A DNA stretch of 64,000 bases from Pseudovibrio sp. M1P-2-3 (GCF_031501865.1 NZ_JARRCW010000001.1:257001-321000); one strand, 5' to 3'. Shown: positions 35,273-44,979, counted from the stretch's first letter. Numbers and translations are program-made. Notes: generated by a model from the letters alone, not told the origin.

Positions 35273-36055
35273 CTAGATGAGGCTCTCAATGGAGGATAAT
35301 AGCCGATCAAGATCTTCTGGGCGAGAAAGACTATGGTCGCCATCCTTTACGAAGGTGAGAAGCACGTCATCATTCACAATCTGCTCTGTAATACGCAGGG
35401 CGTGCTGCCAAGGTACGGAAAGGTCTTTCTGACCTTGTAGAATGATTGTTTTACAATTGGTTGGAATAGCTTCCCCCAAGAGAAGGTTTTTACGCCCGTC
35501 CTCAATCAAATCGCGAGTGATGATATAGGGGCTGTCTTCATATTCGGAGGGGCGCTCCATGCGGCCCTTTTCCATAATCTCGCGCTTGATTTCCTCGGTA
35601 AACTCCTGTTTCCACATGAGTTCCTCGGTAAAGTCGGGAGCCGGGGCAATCAGAACCATGCCGGCAAGCGTTCCATTGCCCAGCTTTTCTCCATTGGCGA
35701 GTGCTTTGGCAAGGGCAAGGGCAATCCATCCCCCCATGGACGAGCCGATGATGATTGTTGGACCATCGCAGAACCGCTCATAAACGGCTTTGGCCTCTTT
35801 AAGCCACTTGGAGATCGTGCCTTCGGTAAACTCCCCGCTGGATTCTCCGTGTCCTGAGTAATCCATGCGGGTGCAGGTGACGCCTTTGTCTTCGGCCCAT
35901 TTTACCAGTGCTTGTGCTTTGGTTCCCTGCATGTCGGATTTGAAGCCGGAAAGCCACAAAACGCCTGTGCTGGAGCGCTTGTCTTGCCTGACCGCGATCC
36001 TGCGTGTTTCAGAGTCTTTGCCAACCTCAATGAATTGGGGTATCTGAGCACTCAT
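35273..36055 (-). CDS. Alpha/beta hydrolase, ABHD10-like
   Basis: The 260-residue serine hydrolase has VLWLSGFKSDMQGTKAQAL (oxyanion strand), TRMDYSGHGESSG, the nucleophile elbow IIIGSSMGGWIAL, and Asp/His candidates in ILQGQKDLSVPW and DGDHSLSRPED. The order matches the bacterial relatives of ABHD10 thioesterase/depalmitoylase. It is probably cytoplasmic. It is separated from mepA by 41 bases on the same strand. Confidence 0.82.
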   Translation of the reverse strand: MSAQIPQFIEVGKDSETRRIAVRQDKRSSTGVLWLSGFKSDMQGTKAQALVKWAEDKGVTCTRMDYSGHGESSGEFTEGTISKWLKEAKAVYERFCDGPTIIIGSSMGGWIALALAKALANGEKLGNGTLAGMVLIAPAPDFTEELMWKQEFTEEIKREIMEKGRMERPSEYEDSPYIITRDLIEDGRKNLLLGEAIPTNCKTIILQGQKDLSVPWQHALRITEQIVNDDVLLTFVKDGDHSLSRPEDLDRLLSSIESLI

Positions 36056-36172
36056 TAAAGAACCTCCGATTGTCTACCTTTGTAGGACACAGCGGATATT
36101 TATTGAAGAAAACCTGTGCCGCAAACTGTTCCAGTTACAAATGCCAGATTTAACGCCCAGAGGAAGGCCCCT

Positions 36173-37333
36173 ATGCCAACAATAATGCAAATTGTCCCCG
36201 ATCTTCGAACTGGCGGCGCTGAGCGCACAACCGTTGATGTGGCCGAGGCAATTGTAAAGCATGGGTGGGGATCGATTGTTTTGTCGGAAGGGGGAAGGCT
36301 GTTGCCGGAGCTGGAGGCTACGGGCGCTCGGCACATTCAGTTTCCAGCTGGAACCAAGAGCCCTGCTAGGCTTTGGCAAAACTCGCGGCGTATTATTAAA
36401 ATTGCAAGGGAAAGCAACGTCTCTTTGATCCACGCTAGAAGTCGTGCGCCTGCATGGTCGGCGCTGTGGGCAGCTCATGCACTGAAAATCCCATTTGTGA
36501 CGACCTATCACGGGCTCTACAAAGAACAGAATGCTTTGAAAGCCTTTTATAATTCGGCAATGACCCGTTCTGATGCCATTATCGCAAATTCCAATTACAC
36601 CGCTGGCGTCATCCGGCAAAGAAATGCTGCCGTTACCTCCAAAATCACGGTTATCCATAGGGGCTCTGATCTAGGCTACCTTGACCCGAACAATGTGGAG
36701 GAAGAGCGCAAGGAAGCCTTGAGGACGGCTTGGGGCCTGCGCAAAGGACAGCGGGTTATTTTGAACGTGGCCCGATTGACCGCATGGAAGGGGCAGGGGG
36801 TTCTTATTGATGCGGCGGTGCGCCTGCTCGGTAGTGGAGACTATGAGGATCTTTGTGTTGTTCTGGCGGGGGACCATCAGGGGCGGGAGGAGTATCTTCG
36901 CTCGCTCAAATCGCAAATCGATCAGGCGGGGCTTAGCGAGCGTATCAAGCTGGTTGGCCATTGCGCCGATGTTGCAGCCGCCCACGCTCTTGCCGATGTA
37001 AGTGTTGTGGCCTCCATTGAGCCAGAGGCGTTTGGGCGTGCAGCAGTGGAGGCTCAGGCCGCCCGTGTTCCGGTGATTGTGAGTGATATTGGCGCGGTAC
37101 CAGAAACGGTTCTGGTGCCGCCGGTAGTTTCGGAAAGCGAGCGCACCGGATGGCATGTGCCCGCGGGAGATGCAGAATCGCTTGCGCGAACCCTTGAAAC
37201 TGTTCTGAGTCTGCCTCAGGTAGATCTTGAGGATTTGCGAAGCAGGGCATTGGCCCATGTAAAACAAAAATTTACAAAAGAGGCAATGTGTTCCGCGACC
37301 CTTGATGTCTATGCCAAGCAATTGGGAAATTGA
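36173..37333 (+). CDS. Family 4 glycosyltransferase
   Basis: A 386-residue GT-B enzyme. The N-terminal domain opens MQIVPDLRTGGAERTTVDVAEAI (a Gly-rich acceptor-side loop); the C-terminal domain has NVARLTAWKGQGVLIDA and SIEPEAFGRAAVEAQAARVPV, the E-x7-E nucleotide-sugar motif of GT4. It probably builds a surface lipid or polysaccharide. ATG 36173 is preceded by AGAGGAAGG. It stands alone and diverges from the hydrolase gene. Confidence 0.88.
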   Translation: MPTIMQIVPDLRTGGAERTTVDVAEAIVKHGWGSIVLSEGGRLLPELEATGARHIQFPAGTKSPARLWQNSRRIIKIARESNVSLIHARSRAPAWSALWAAHALKIPFVTTYHGLYKEQNALKAFYNSAMTRSDAIIANSNYTAGVIRQRNAAVTSKITVIHRGSDLGYLDPNNVEEERKEALRTAWGLRKGQRVILNVARLTAWKGQGVLIDAAVRLLGSGDYEDLCVVLAGDHQGREEYLRSLKSQIDQAGLSERIKLVGHCADVAAAHALADVSVVASIEPEAFGRAAVEAQAARVPVIVSDIGAVPETVLVPPVVSESERTGWHVPAGDAESLARTLETVLSLPQVDLEDLRSRALAHVKQKFTKEAMCSATLDVYAKQLGN

Positions 37334-37532
37334 GGATAGATTGGCTGAAAGCTTGATCTTTTTTAGTTGTAGAGCTGTTGACTTGCAGCGTATTTTTATC
37401 GATCTTTGTGCAACAGGGTGTCGATAGACTTTTTTCTTTTTGGCTTCAGGTCTTGACGAAGCTGAGATAAAGGTTCATGGAACCATTCTGTAATTAGCTT
37501 TTATCGGCATCCAAAGAGGAGTTAGCCACCAT

Positions 37533-38073
37533 TCGTCGTCCGTTTCGCGCACCACCCCCCACGAAGGAAGGGCCGCGCACCAACCAAGAAATTCGTGTTC
37601 GTGAAGTCCAGTTGATTGATGCTGAAGGGGAAAACCTTGGCCCAACACCTATCGAAAAAGCCCTTGAAATGGCTTCGGATCAGGGGCTGGACCTAGTAGA
37701 AATCGCGCCGAATTCCAAGCCTCCTGTCTGTAAAATTCTGGACTATGGTCGCTATAAGTATCAGGCCCAGAAAAAAGCTGCTGAAGCTCGCAAGAAGCAG
37801 AAAATCGTCGAGATCAAAGAGATCAAGATGCGCCCAAACATCGACACTCATGACTATGAAGTGAAGATGAAAAACATGAAGCGCTTCTTCGATGATGGCG
37901 ATAAGGTCAAGGTTACGCTTCGTTTCCGTGGCCGTGAAATGGCTCACCAGGACCTGGGTATGAAGCTTCTTCTGAAAGTAAAAGAAGAAACTGCTGATAT
38001 CGCCAAGGTGGAAAGCCATCCAAAGCTTGAAGGTCGGCAGATGATGATGGTGTTGGCGCCGATTGCTCGCTAA
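37533..38073 (+). CDS. infC: Translation initiation factor IF-3
   Basis: The body, from 37561 on ([18 protein letters not shown] then [20 protein letters not shown] and the C-terminal [13 protein letters not shown]), is clearly IF-3, which guards start-codon selection. IF-3 genes usually use a rare start codon, and ATT 37533 sits nine bases after AAAGAGGAG and opens the expected RRPFRAPP. As I read the printed bases, that start is one base out of frame with the body, the shift falling at the run of four C at 37557-37560. This may be a miscount by me, a homopolymer error, or a real shift; the nearest standard in-frame start is TTG 37612. A terminator follows at once. Confidence 0.85.
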
Positions 38074-38100
38074 TTCAATCTGATTTTTGTTAGAAAATTT

Positions 38101-38133
38101 TACCCGGCGTATTCGTGCGCCGGGTATTTTTTT
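38101..38133 (+). terminator. Rho-independent terminator after infC
   Basis: TACCCGGCG (38101-38109) pairs with CGCCGGGTA (38118-38126), then TTTTTTT. It splits infC from rpmI-rplT, or could act as a conditional terminator in front of them. Confidence 0.85.
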
Positions 38134-38367
38134 GCCCAATCCCAGTCTCCCCTTTCAAGAGCACTTCTCGAAGCGGATTGCCTCTTGCTTTTCTGGCAGT
38201 TCAGTCCTATAACCCCGCGGTTCAAAGTCGCCCGGCTACTCTTGGTGAAAAGCTTTTTTAAAAAGGTTTCTTTCCAAGGCATATAGGGCATGCCGTGGCG
38301 GCTTTTGATGCATCCAAGATGTGACCTTGGTTGGCAATTAGCCAGCCATATAAAGAAAGGACGCAAA

Positions 38368-38565
38368 ATGCCCAAGTTGAAGACGAAGTCTGGAGCCAAG
38401 AAACGCTTCAAACTCACCGCGACAGGCAGAGTTAAATGCGCTCAGGCCGGCAAGCGCCATGGCATGATCAAACGCTCGAAAAAGTTCATCCGTAACGCAC
38501 GTGGCACAACCACATTGTGCGATCAGGATGCCCGTATCGTGAAGAAGTTCCTGCCATACGGCTAA
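38368..38565 (+). CDS. rpmI: Ribosomal protein bL35
   Basis: The 65-residue basic protein begins [20 protein letters not shown], the hallmark start of L35, and ends KKFLPYG. AAAGGAC precedes the ATG. It is a structural protein of the large ribosomal subunit. The 234 bases between the infC terminator and this gene have no gene and may hold a promoter or an L20-responsive leader. Confidence 0.97.
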   Translation: MPKLKTKSGAKKRFKLTATGRVKCAQAGKRHGMIKRSKKFIRNARGTTTLCDQDARIVKKFLPYG

Positions 38566-38596
38566 GCCGTCCAGCAATTGAGACTAGGAGTTACCC

Positions 38597-38953
38597 ATGT
38601 CGCGTGTAAAAAGAGGCGTTACAGCCCACGCTCGTCACAAAAAGGTTATTAAGGCAGCCAAAGGTTACTATGGCCGTCGTAAAAATACCATCCGTACAGC
38701 TAAGCAGGCGGTCGAAAAAGCGGCACAGTACGCTTATCGCGACCGTAAGGCTCGCAAGCGGAACTTCCGTTCGCTCTGGATTCAGCGTATCAACGCTGCA
38801 ACCCGTGAGCACGGCATGACCTATGGTCGTTTCATCGATGGTCTGAACAAGGCTGGCATCGAAGTAGACCGTAAGGTTCTGTCCGACATTGCTATCCATC
38901 AGCCAGAAGCGTTCAAAGCGCTGGTTGAAAAAGCACAGGCTGCTATCTCTTAA
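38597..38953 (+). CDS. rplT: Ribosomal protein bL20
   Basis: The 118-residue protein matches L20: [20 protein letters not shown] at the start, [20 protein letters not shown], and [21 protein letters not shown]20 is needed early in 50S assembly and represses its own operon in several bacteria. It lies 31 bases after rpmI and ends before a clear terminator. Confidence 0.97.
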   Translation: MSRVKRGVTAHARHKKVIKAAKGYYGRRKNTIRTAKQAVEKAAQYAYRDRKARKRNFRSLWIQRINAATREHGMTYGRFIDGLNKAGIEVDRKVLSDIAIHQPEAFKALVEKAQAAIS

Positions 38954-38979
38954 TTGCGATAGTCTGTACTTAGCAGTTT

Positions 38980-39013
38980 AAAGGCACGCGCCCGTTAGGG
39001 CCGTGCCTTTTTT
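38980..39013 (+). terminator. Rho-independent terminator of rpmI-rplT
   Basis: AAAGGCACG (38980-38988) pairs with CGTGCCTTT (39002-39010) and is followed by further T residues. Confidence 0.85.
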
Positions 39014-39116
39014 GTTAGGGGTTGCCACTTTTGCTCGTATCTTTGTCTGCGCTTTAGCAAGGTGATGCCGTTGTATTTTGGGGCATCATTTATTTAAGCA
39101 GAAAGAGAGGTGTGAG

Positions 39117-40100
39117 TTATGCGTTAAGCCCCTTCATGCCTTCTGCTGTGTATCGCTCTCCGATAACAGGTAAGGGGGTTAGAGAGGCCTCCAGTTTCTT
39201 GCAGTCAGCTTTGCTCAGGTGGATTGCCGGGGACTTTGCATTCTCCTCCAGATATTTGAGTTTTTTCGTGCCTGGAATGGGCACAATGTTGTCCCCCTGT
39301 GCCAAAAGCCATGCTAGGGACAACTGCGCAGGGGTACATCCCTTCTCCTTCGCGGTTTGAGAGATCACTTCTGCGATGCTTTTATTCTGGGTGAGGGCAG
39401 TTGCAGAAAAACGGGGGAGGGATGTGCGAAAGTCATTCTCCTCAAATTCCTGAGTATCTTGAAAACGCCCTGTCAGGAAGCCGCGCCCCAGCGGTGAATA
39501 AGGGACAAATCCAATACCTAGTTCCTGACAAGTCGGCAAAATGTCGCTTTCCACCTGCCGCGACCATAGGGAGTATTCTGTCTGCACTGCTGTTACCGGG
39601 TGTACAGCATGGGCTTTCCGTAGAGTTTTGGCACTGACTTCGCAAAGGCCGATGTGGCCAATCTTTCCTTGCTGGATCAAGCGGGACAGAGCCTCTATTG
39701 TCTCTTCAATTGGATGGGACGGGCTTACTCTATGTACGTAGTAAAGGTCGATGTAGTCCACGCCCAAGCGTTTTAAAGAACCTTCACAGGCTTGGCTCAT
39801 ATATAAAGGGCTATTGTCCAGAATTCGTTTGTATTCTCCGGGGTTGCGCCGGATACCAAATTTCGTTGCAATGCGCACATCGGCTCGGCTGCTTCGAAGA
39901 AACTCGCCTAGTAGCTCTTCGTTGTGATGCGGGCCGTACATGTCCGCCGTATCGAGAAAGTTGATTCCGAGTTCCACTGCGCGGGAGAGAACTTGCCGCG
40001 ATTGGGTATCGTCGCGGGGCCCATAGAATTCACTCATTCCCATGCAGCCAAGCCCAATAGCGGATACTTCAAAGTCCTGACCTAGTTTACGTTTTTGCAT
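39117..40100 (-). CDS. Aldo/keto reductase
   Basis: The 327-residue enzyme belongs to the AKR family with a (beta/alpha)8 barrel: [16 protein letters not shown], then [19 protein letters not shown] (catalytic Asp and Tyr), RIATKFGI (Lys) and YYVHRVSP (His), and [14 protein letters not shown] near the NADPH-binding end. It reduces carbonyl compounds with NADPH. ATG 40100 has GGAGG six bases upstream. The frame runs open for another 189 codons into the divergent LysR gene, but that part is a shadow. It is divergent from LysR with overlapping 5' ends, so LysR probably controls it. Confidence 0.9.
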   Translation of the reverse strand: MQKRKLGQDFEVSAIGLGCMGMSEFYGPRDDTQSRQVLSRAVELGINFLDTADMYGPHHNEELLGEFLRSSRADVRIATKFGIRRNPGEYKRILDNSPLYMSQACEGSLKRLGVDYIDLYYVHRVSPSHPIEETIEALSRLIQQGKIGHIGLCEVSAKTLRKAHAVHPVTAVQTEYSLWSRQVESDILPTCQELGIGFVPYSPLGRGFLTGRFQDTQEFEENDFRTSLPRFSATALTQNKSIAEVISQTAKEKGCTPAQLSLAWLLAQGDNIVPIPGTKKLKYLEENAKSPAIHLSKADCKKLEASLTPLPVIGERYTAEGMKGLNA

Positions 40101-40146
40101 GATAGCCTCCTTGTGCTTTTCAGAGGCAATGTGGCATGTTTCCAAA

Positions 40147-41091
40147 ATGAAGAAATTAGCGAGTTCCAAGAAGTGGTTTTCCGATATTGAAAAATACAAA
40201 ACCCGACGGCTGGTGTGGGATGATGCCCGTGCCTTTCTGGCGGTCTCCCGATATGGCACGTTGAGCGCGGCTGCGGCCTCTCTCACTATGGGGATAGCAA
40301 CTTTATCCCGCCGGATTGACAGGCTTGAAAATGCACTGGGTGTACCGCTTTTTACACGCCAGCAGTCAGGATATCTCCTCACAGAGGATGGGCGTAATCT
40401 GGTTGAAAAAGCAGAGGTGCTGGAAGAGGCTGCTCTGTCCTTTGGGGCAGAAGCCGGACGCCAAGCACAGCTTTGCGGAAAGGTGCGCTTGGCGACCGCT
40501 GAGAACCTTGCAACCTCACTTATTCTGCCAGCTCTTGGTGAATTTAAAAGACAGTATCCGGGGCTTACAGTTGAAGTGATCACGGATATCGCCACGGTGA
40601 ATGTGCATCGCCGCGATGCGGATCTGGCTATTCGCATGGTGAAGCCAGAGCGCGGTAATGTGACCATAAAGCGACTGGGAGTATTAGGGTTTGGCCTTTA
40701 TGCCAGCAAAGATTATGCGAGAGAACGGCGTGCGGAGCTGGAGCGGGGGAGCTATGAGACGGATGAGTTTATTGCTTGGGGAGGGGCACAGGCCTATTTG
40801 CCTGCGGCCCAATGGGTGGAGCGTATTTTGCACGGACGTGCGCCTGCGGTAACCACAACATCTCTTGCGACGCAGGTCTCTGCCGTAAAAGCGGGTTTGG
40901 GTCTTGCGGTCATACCCCACCTTTTGGCTCAAAAACAGGGCCTCGTCTGTATTGATCCAGATATTGGTCTGGATCAACCAATTTACCTCGTTATTCAAAC
41001 GGATCTGGCTCAAAGTCGGAAAGTGCGTGTACTGGCCGATTTTCTAAGTGACTTGATAGTTGATCACCGAGGTAAGTTGCGCGGGTACTAA
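40147..41091 (+). CDS. LysR-family transcriptional regulator
   Basis: A LysR-type protein of about 314 residues: the N-terminal HTH with [23 protein letters not shown] and [18 protein letters not shown], then a substrate-binding domain from about residue 95 ([27 protein letters not shown] style). The start is uncertain (40129 or 40147; neither has a good SD) because the 5' end overlaps the promoter and start of the divergent aldo/keto reductase. This arrangement is the usual one for a LysR regulator and its target. Confidence 0.87.
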   Translation: MKKLASSKKWFSDIEKYKTRRLVWDDARAFLAVSRYGTLSAAAASLTMGIATLSRRIDRLENALGVPLFTRQQSGYLLTEDGRNLVEKAEVLEEAALSFGAEAGRQAQLCGKVRLATAENLATSLILPALGEFKRQYPGLTVEVITDIATVNVHRRDADLAIRMVKPERGNVTIKRLGVLGFGLYASKDYARERRAELERGSYETDEFIAWGGAQAYLPAAQWVERILHGRAPAVTTTSLATQVSAVKAGLGLAVIPHLLAQKQGLVCIDPDIGLDQPIYLVIQTDLAQSRKVRVLADFLSDLIVDHRGKLRGY

Positions 41092-41114
41092 ACGCGGCTT
41101 GGTATATGACGGTC

Positions 41115-42140
41115 TCAATCTACTTTCTTGCGCGGCGCTCCAACGGATGGGCGGTAAATCAGCTCCACATCCCAAACGGTTTTCAGCTGTTCCAAAGGTA
41201 CGCCTCCCACAAAGCGTTTAGCCATCAAGGCAATTTCCTTGCCTGCTGCGCGGATGGGGGAATGGGTAACTGTGAGGGCAGGCTCCATTCTTTGAGGGTT
41301 GACCAAAGGTAATCCATCATCATGAGCGGTTATGGAGACATCAGAGCCCACCGAAAGTCCAAGCTCTCCCGCCGCGCGGTAGGCACCAACGGCCATAACG
41401 ACACTGGAACATAAAAGCGCGGTGGGCCTTTCTGCCTGTTTCAGCAAGTCTTTTGCAAGCCGGTATCCCACTTCCTCACTCATCACACCGCCGCGTGTAA
41501 GATTCAGATCGGCTTCAATGGAGTACTCTTTCAAGGCATCCGCCCACCCTTTCGCGCGTTGATTGGAATAGTGCCGCCCATCAGGGCCATTGAGAATGGC
41601 GATCCGTCGGTGCCCAAGATCCAGAAGAAGTTTCGTGGGGAGGTAGAACGCTTGCCGGTTATCGATGTCCAAATAGGCATAGTCTTCACGTCCCTCAATG
41701 CGCCCATGAACAATAAAAGGCCTGCCTATATCCTTTAGTTGATCCAGCCTCTCTTCGCTCAGATCCAGGCTGGACAGCACCATCAGGTCGACAGCGCCAT
41801 TACCGGCGGTTCTTTGATACCCTTCAATTGAATCGCTTTTGGTTGCGGATAACAGAAGGTCGTAATCACACTCGGCAGCCTGTTCGGTCAACCCGATCAG
41901 AAATTCGATAAAGTGTGGATCAGCGAGCAAATTGCGGTCTGTGGGAAAGGAAACGCCAATGGCGCGGGATCTGCCTGTTGCCAGTTTGCGAGCGCTGGCA
42001 TTGGGGCGGTACCCATATTTTTTCGCAGCCTCTTCAACCCGTTTGCGCGTCTCCACAGAGACATCGCTGTACCCGTTCAAGGCGCGGCTGACGGTTGTTT
42101 GTGAAAGTCCCAGATGGACAGAAAGGCTTTTCAAATTCAT
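41115..42140 (-). CDS. LacI-family regulator of the alpha-glucoside operon (AglR-like)
   Basis: A 341-residue LacI/GalR repressor: the HTH and hinge LKSLSVHLGLSQTTVSRALNGYSDVSVETRKRV and RPNASARKLATG, then a periplasmic-binding-protein-like sensor domain with LGHRRIAILNGP. It is divergent from the sugar uptake operon; two perfect CCAAAGCGCTTTGG palindromes lie in between, the classical form of a LacI-family site. It probably represses the operon until an alpha-glucoside or derived sugar is present. ATG 42140 is chosen over TTG 42152. Confidence 0.88.
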   Translation of the reverse strand: MNLKSLSVHLGLSQTTVSRALNGYSDVSVETRKRVEEAAKKYGYRPNASARKLATGRSRAIGVSFPTDRNLLADPHFIEFLIGLTEQAAECDYDLLLSATKSDSIEGYQRTAGNGAVDLMVLSSLDLSEERLDQLKDIGRPFIVHGRIEGREDYAYLDIDNRQAFYLPTKLLLDLGHRRIAILNGPDGRHYSNQRAKGWADALKEYSIEADLNLTRGGVMSEEVGYRLAKDLLKQAERPTALLCSSVVMAVGAYRAAGELGLSVGSDVSITAHDDGLPLVNPQRMEPALTVTHSPIRAAGKEIALMAKRFVGGVPLEQLKTVWDVELIYRPSVGAPRKKVD

Positions 42141-42293
42141 TAAAGTGCTCAACCTTCAATTTTTACAGCATTCCCGGCAACCGACGAACTTACCCAGTTA
42201 TAACTTTTCAACTGATGCTGGTAGCTTCAGGTAAGATCAAGTTCGTCCATCCTTTTTCGATAGATGCTCCACATGAGTATTTATAATAGCATA

Positions 42294-42309
42294 TCCAAAG
42301 CGCTTTGGA
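42294..42309. promoter_or_regulatory. LacI-family operator O1
   Basis: TCCAAAGCGCTTTGGA is a perfect 16-base palindrome, 154 bases upstream of the regulator's start. It is shared with O2 at 42493. Confidence 0.8.
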
Positions 42310-42394
42310 AATAAAACCTAGGGGAGCACTATGGAATGGGATGGCTTAACTTGAGGAATTTGAAAACATTGCTTTGATTCAGTTATTTGAAGAA

Positions 42395-42419
42395 ATATTG
42401 CCTAATATATAGGCAATAT
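42395..42419. promoter_or_regulatory. Second-type inverted repeat in the sugar operon control region
   Basis: ATATTGCCTA (42395-42404) and TAGGCAATAT (42410-42419) are exact inverted copies with a 5-base spacer. It differs from the LacI-type sites and lies between them, so it may bind another regulator or form a hairpin. Confidence 0.5.
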
Positions 42420-42492
42420 CAGTAGTTGACCATTTAATTATCCCATAGGGAATAGCTCTTGACACTTAGCTGTAGGTCCGTCACCGTAGTAT

Positions 42493-42506
42493 CCAAAGCG
42501 CTTTGG
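42493..42506. promoter_or_regulatory. LacI-family operator O2
   Basis: CCAAAGCGCTTTGG, identical in its 14-base core to O1 and 198 bases from it. It lies 122 bases before the first gene of the sugar operon. Paired operators at this distance could allow looping. Confidence 0.8.
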
Positions 42507-42627
42507 GGTAATGAAAACAGCTGCTTTTCGATTATCCTGCTTGGCCCATTTGCGAAAGGGCACGGAGCTATTGTCGGGGAGGTTATCGATAATGTCTCTA
42601 AAACAAAAACATCGGGGAGTATGTCTT

Positions 42628-43893
42628 TTGAACATCAAAACAGTTTTAGCCGCAACCACAGTGAGCCTTGCCGGACTGACAGTTCAGGCCAATGCCGCGG
42701 AAGTTACGATTACCTGTGGCAGTGTTGGGCAGGAACAGGAGCTCTGCCGTTCCTCTGTCGCTGAGTGGGAAAAGAAAACCGGCCATACTGCCAATATCGT
42801 TTCAGCGCCGACCTCCGCCACCGATCAGTTGGCTTTATTTCAGCAAATTTTGGGCTCAGGCTCTGATGATATTGATGTTTTTCAAATTGATGTGATCTGG
42901 CCCGGCATTCTGGGTAATCACTTTATCGATCTGAAGCCCTACACAAATGGTGTTGAAGCCGAACATTTCCAGCCAATTATTGAGAACAATACCTATAAGG
43001 GCAAACTGGTTGCTATGCCCAAATATACCGATGCGGGCCTTTTGTATTACCGGAAAGATTTGCTGGAAAAATATGGTGAACCAGTACCAACAACTTGGGA
43101 AGAGTTGACCGCTACAGCTCAAAAGATTCAAGCAGCTGAACGCGCCTCCGGCAAAGACAAGATGTGGGGATTTGTCTTTCAGGCCAAGGCCTATGAAGGT
43201 TTGACCTGTGATGGCTTGGAGTGGGTGGATAGTTACGGCGGCGGCGACATCGTTAACGCGGAAGGCGACATCACCATCAACAACCCTCATGCAGTTAAAG
43301 CCTTGAATATGGCGGCAAGCTGGGTTGGTACGATCACCCCTTCAGGTGTGCTGAACTATATGGAAGAAGATTCTCGCGGCATCTTCCAATCCGGTAACTC
43401 GGTCTTTATGCGCAACTGGCCCTACGCATGGTCGCTAGCACAAAAAGAAGGCTCGTCCGTCAAGGGTAAAGTGGGTGTTGTTGCACTGCCAAAGGGTGGG
43501 GAGAATGGAAAGCAAACCGGAGCGCTGGGAGGCTGGCAAATGGCCGTTTCCAAGTATTCCAAAAACCCCGAGGCCGCTGCAAGCCTTGTCATGTGGCTGA
43601 CAAGCAAGGAAGAGCAAAAGAAAGCTGCCATCAAAGGGTCTTATAATCCAACAATCCCAGCCCTTTACTCCGACACTGAAATCCTGGCTGTTAACCCGTT
43701 TATGGGTCAGTTGGAAGCGACCTTCACCAATGCTGTTGCCCGCCCGTCTCGTGCAACAGGCAGTAATTACAACAAGGTCTCCAACGCTTTTTATAATGCA
43801 GCCCATAAGGTTCTCAGCGGGAAAACAACCGCAGAGGCATCCCTTGCAAAGCTGGAAAAAGACTTGAAGCGCATCAAGCGTAAAGACTGGTAG
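42628..43893 (+). CDS. thuE: Sugar-binding protein of trehalose/alpha-glucoside ABC transporter
   Basis: The 421-residue periplasmic binding protein has a signal peptide (NIKTVLAATTVSLAGLTVQANA) and then EVTITCGSVGQEQELCRSSV, the family-1 solute-binding fold. FQIDVIWPGILGNHFIDLKPY and LGGWQMAVSKYSKNPEAAASLVMWL match the ThuE/maltose-type group. TTG 42628 is supported by GGGGAG eight bases upstream; an ATG eleven codons earlier is possible. It is the first gene of the operon and would deliver disaccharides to the two permeases. The thu name is by resemblance; specificity is inferred. Confidence 0.82.
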   Translation: MNIKTVLAATTVSLAGLTVQANAAEVTITCGSVGQEQELCRSSVAEWEKKTGHTANIVSAPTSATDQLALFQQILGSGSDDIDVFQIDVIWPGILGNHFIDLKPYTNGVEAEHFQPIIENNTYKGKLVAMPKYTDAGLLYYRKDLLEKYGEPVPTTWEELTATAQKIQAAERASGKDKMWGFVFQAKAYEGLTCDGLEWVDSYGGGDIVNAEGDITINNPHAVKALNMAASWVGTITPSGVLNYMEEDSRGIFQSGNSVFMRNWPYAWSLAQKEGSSVKGKVGVVALPKGGENGKQTGALGGWQMAVSKYSKNPEAAASLVMWLTSKEEQKKAAIKGSYNPTIPALYSDTEILAVNPFMGQLEATFTNAVARPSRATGSNYNKVSNAFYNAAHKVLSGKTTAEASLAKLEKDLKRIKRKDW

Positions 43894-44016
43894 CCAGAGC
43901 CCGCTTTTGCGAATGCGGTTTTGATTGGCCGCATTCGCCAATAATCTATTATAAAAACGCAAATCCTATTTAGAAGCTGTTTTAAATAGTTTGCCTGTGC
44001 ACCAAGGATCAGGTCC

Positions 44017-44979
44017 ATGACCCTTGCCGTATCCAGCGGCGGAATGAAGTTAGTAAAAGCCCAGCGCTCTCGGCTGACCTCTTCCAGAATTCGCTCTGCA
44101 TGGCTTTTTCTCTCTCCCATGCTTCTAGCTTTGGCAGTTGTTGCCGGCTGGCCTTTGCTCCGAACAATCTGGCTGGGCTTTACCGATGCAAACCTGTCAG
44201 ACCTATCTGCTACCCAGTTTATCGGCTTTGAAAACTATCTCGCATTTTATGATGGTGAAGCTTTCGGCTTGCTGGTTGACCCGCAGTGGTGGAATGCTGT
44301 TGGTAACACAATCTACTTCACTGTCATTTCGGTTGGGTTGGAAACCTTCTTCGGTCTGATTGTGGCACTGGTTCTGCACGCCAACTTCAAAGGGCGCGGC
44401 TTAGCAAGAACTGCCGTGCTTATTCCATGGGCCATTCCAACAATTGTTTCTGCCCGTATGTGGGGGTGGCTGCTTCATGACCAGTTTGGAGTGCTGAATG
44501 AAATTCTGATGACAATTGGTATCATCAGCCAGCCAGTTGCATGGACAGCAAATCCCGATACGGCCATGTGGGCGGTTATTATTGTTGATGTGTGGAAGAC
44601 AACGCCTTTCATGGCGCTGCTTATTCTTGCGGGCCTGCAAATGCTGCCCTCTGACATTTACGAGGCGGCAAAAGTGGACGGTGTTAGTCCCCTTAAGGTA
44701 TTCTTCAAGGTCACGCTACCGCTTATTCGTCCCGCGGTTTTGGTGGCGGTTGTCTTCCGCGCGCTGGATGCGCTGCGTATCTTTGATCTGATCTACGTAC
44801 TGACCTCCAACTCCTCCGACACCATGTCTATGTCCGTTTATGCCAAGCAGCAGCTTATCGACTTTCAAGAGGTTGGGTACGGCTCTGCCGCCGCAACGTT
44901 GCTGTTCATGATTGTTGCCGGATTAACCGCGCTTACTCTGGTTGTCGGCAAGGTCCGCGTTACTGAGGAGGGCCAGTGA
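44017..44979 (+). CDS. thuF: Sugar ABC transporter permease 1
   Basis: A 320-residue MalF-type permease with six or seven membrane helices: SAWLFLSPMLLALAVVAGWPLLRTIWLGF at the N-terminus and the coupling (EAA) loop YEAAKVDGVSPLKVFFKVTLPLIRPA near residues 215-240. It pairs with the next gene product to form the membrane channel. The stop overlaps the next start (ATGA), which indicates translational coupling. A 123-base gap with an inverted repeat (AAT-CGGCCAAT-like) separates it from the binding-protein gene. Confidence 0.9.
   Translation: MTLAVSSGGMKLVKAQRSRLTSSRIRSAWLFLSPMLLALAVVAGWPLLRTIWLGFTDANLSDLSATQFIGFENYLAFYDGEAFGLLVDPQWWNAVGNTIYFTVISVGLETFFGLIVALVLHANFKGRGLARTAVLIPWAIPTIVSARMWGWLLHDQFGVLNEILMTIGIISQPVAWTANPDTAMWAVIIVDVWKTTPFMALLILAGLQMLPSDIYEAAKVDGVSPLKVFFKVTLPLIRPAVLVAVVFRALDALRIFDLIYVLTSNSSDTMSMSVYAKQQLIDFQEVGYGSAAATLLFMIVAGLTALTLVVGKVRVTEEGQ

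Noticed and set aside
39117-40667. A 516-codon open frame that extends the aldo/keto reductase 189 codons upstream
   Set aside because: The extension is antisense to the LysR gene, has no reductase homology, and an SD-supported ATG exists at 40100.
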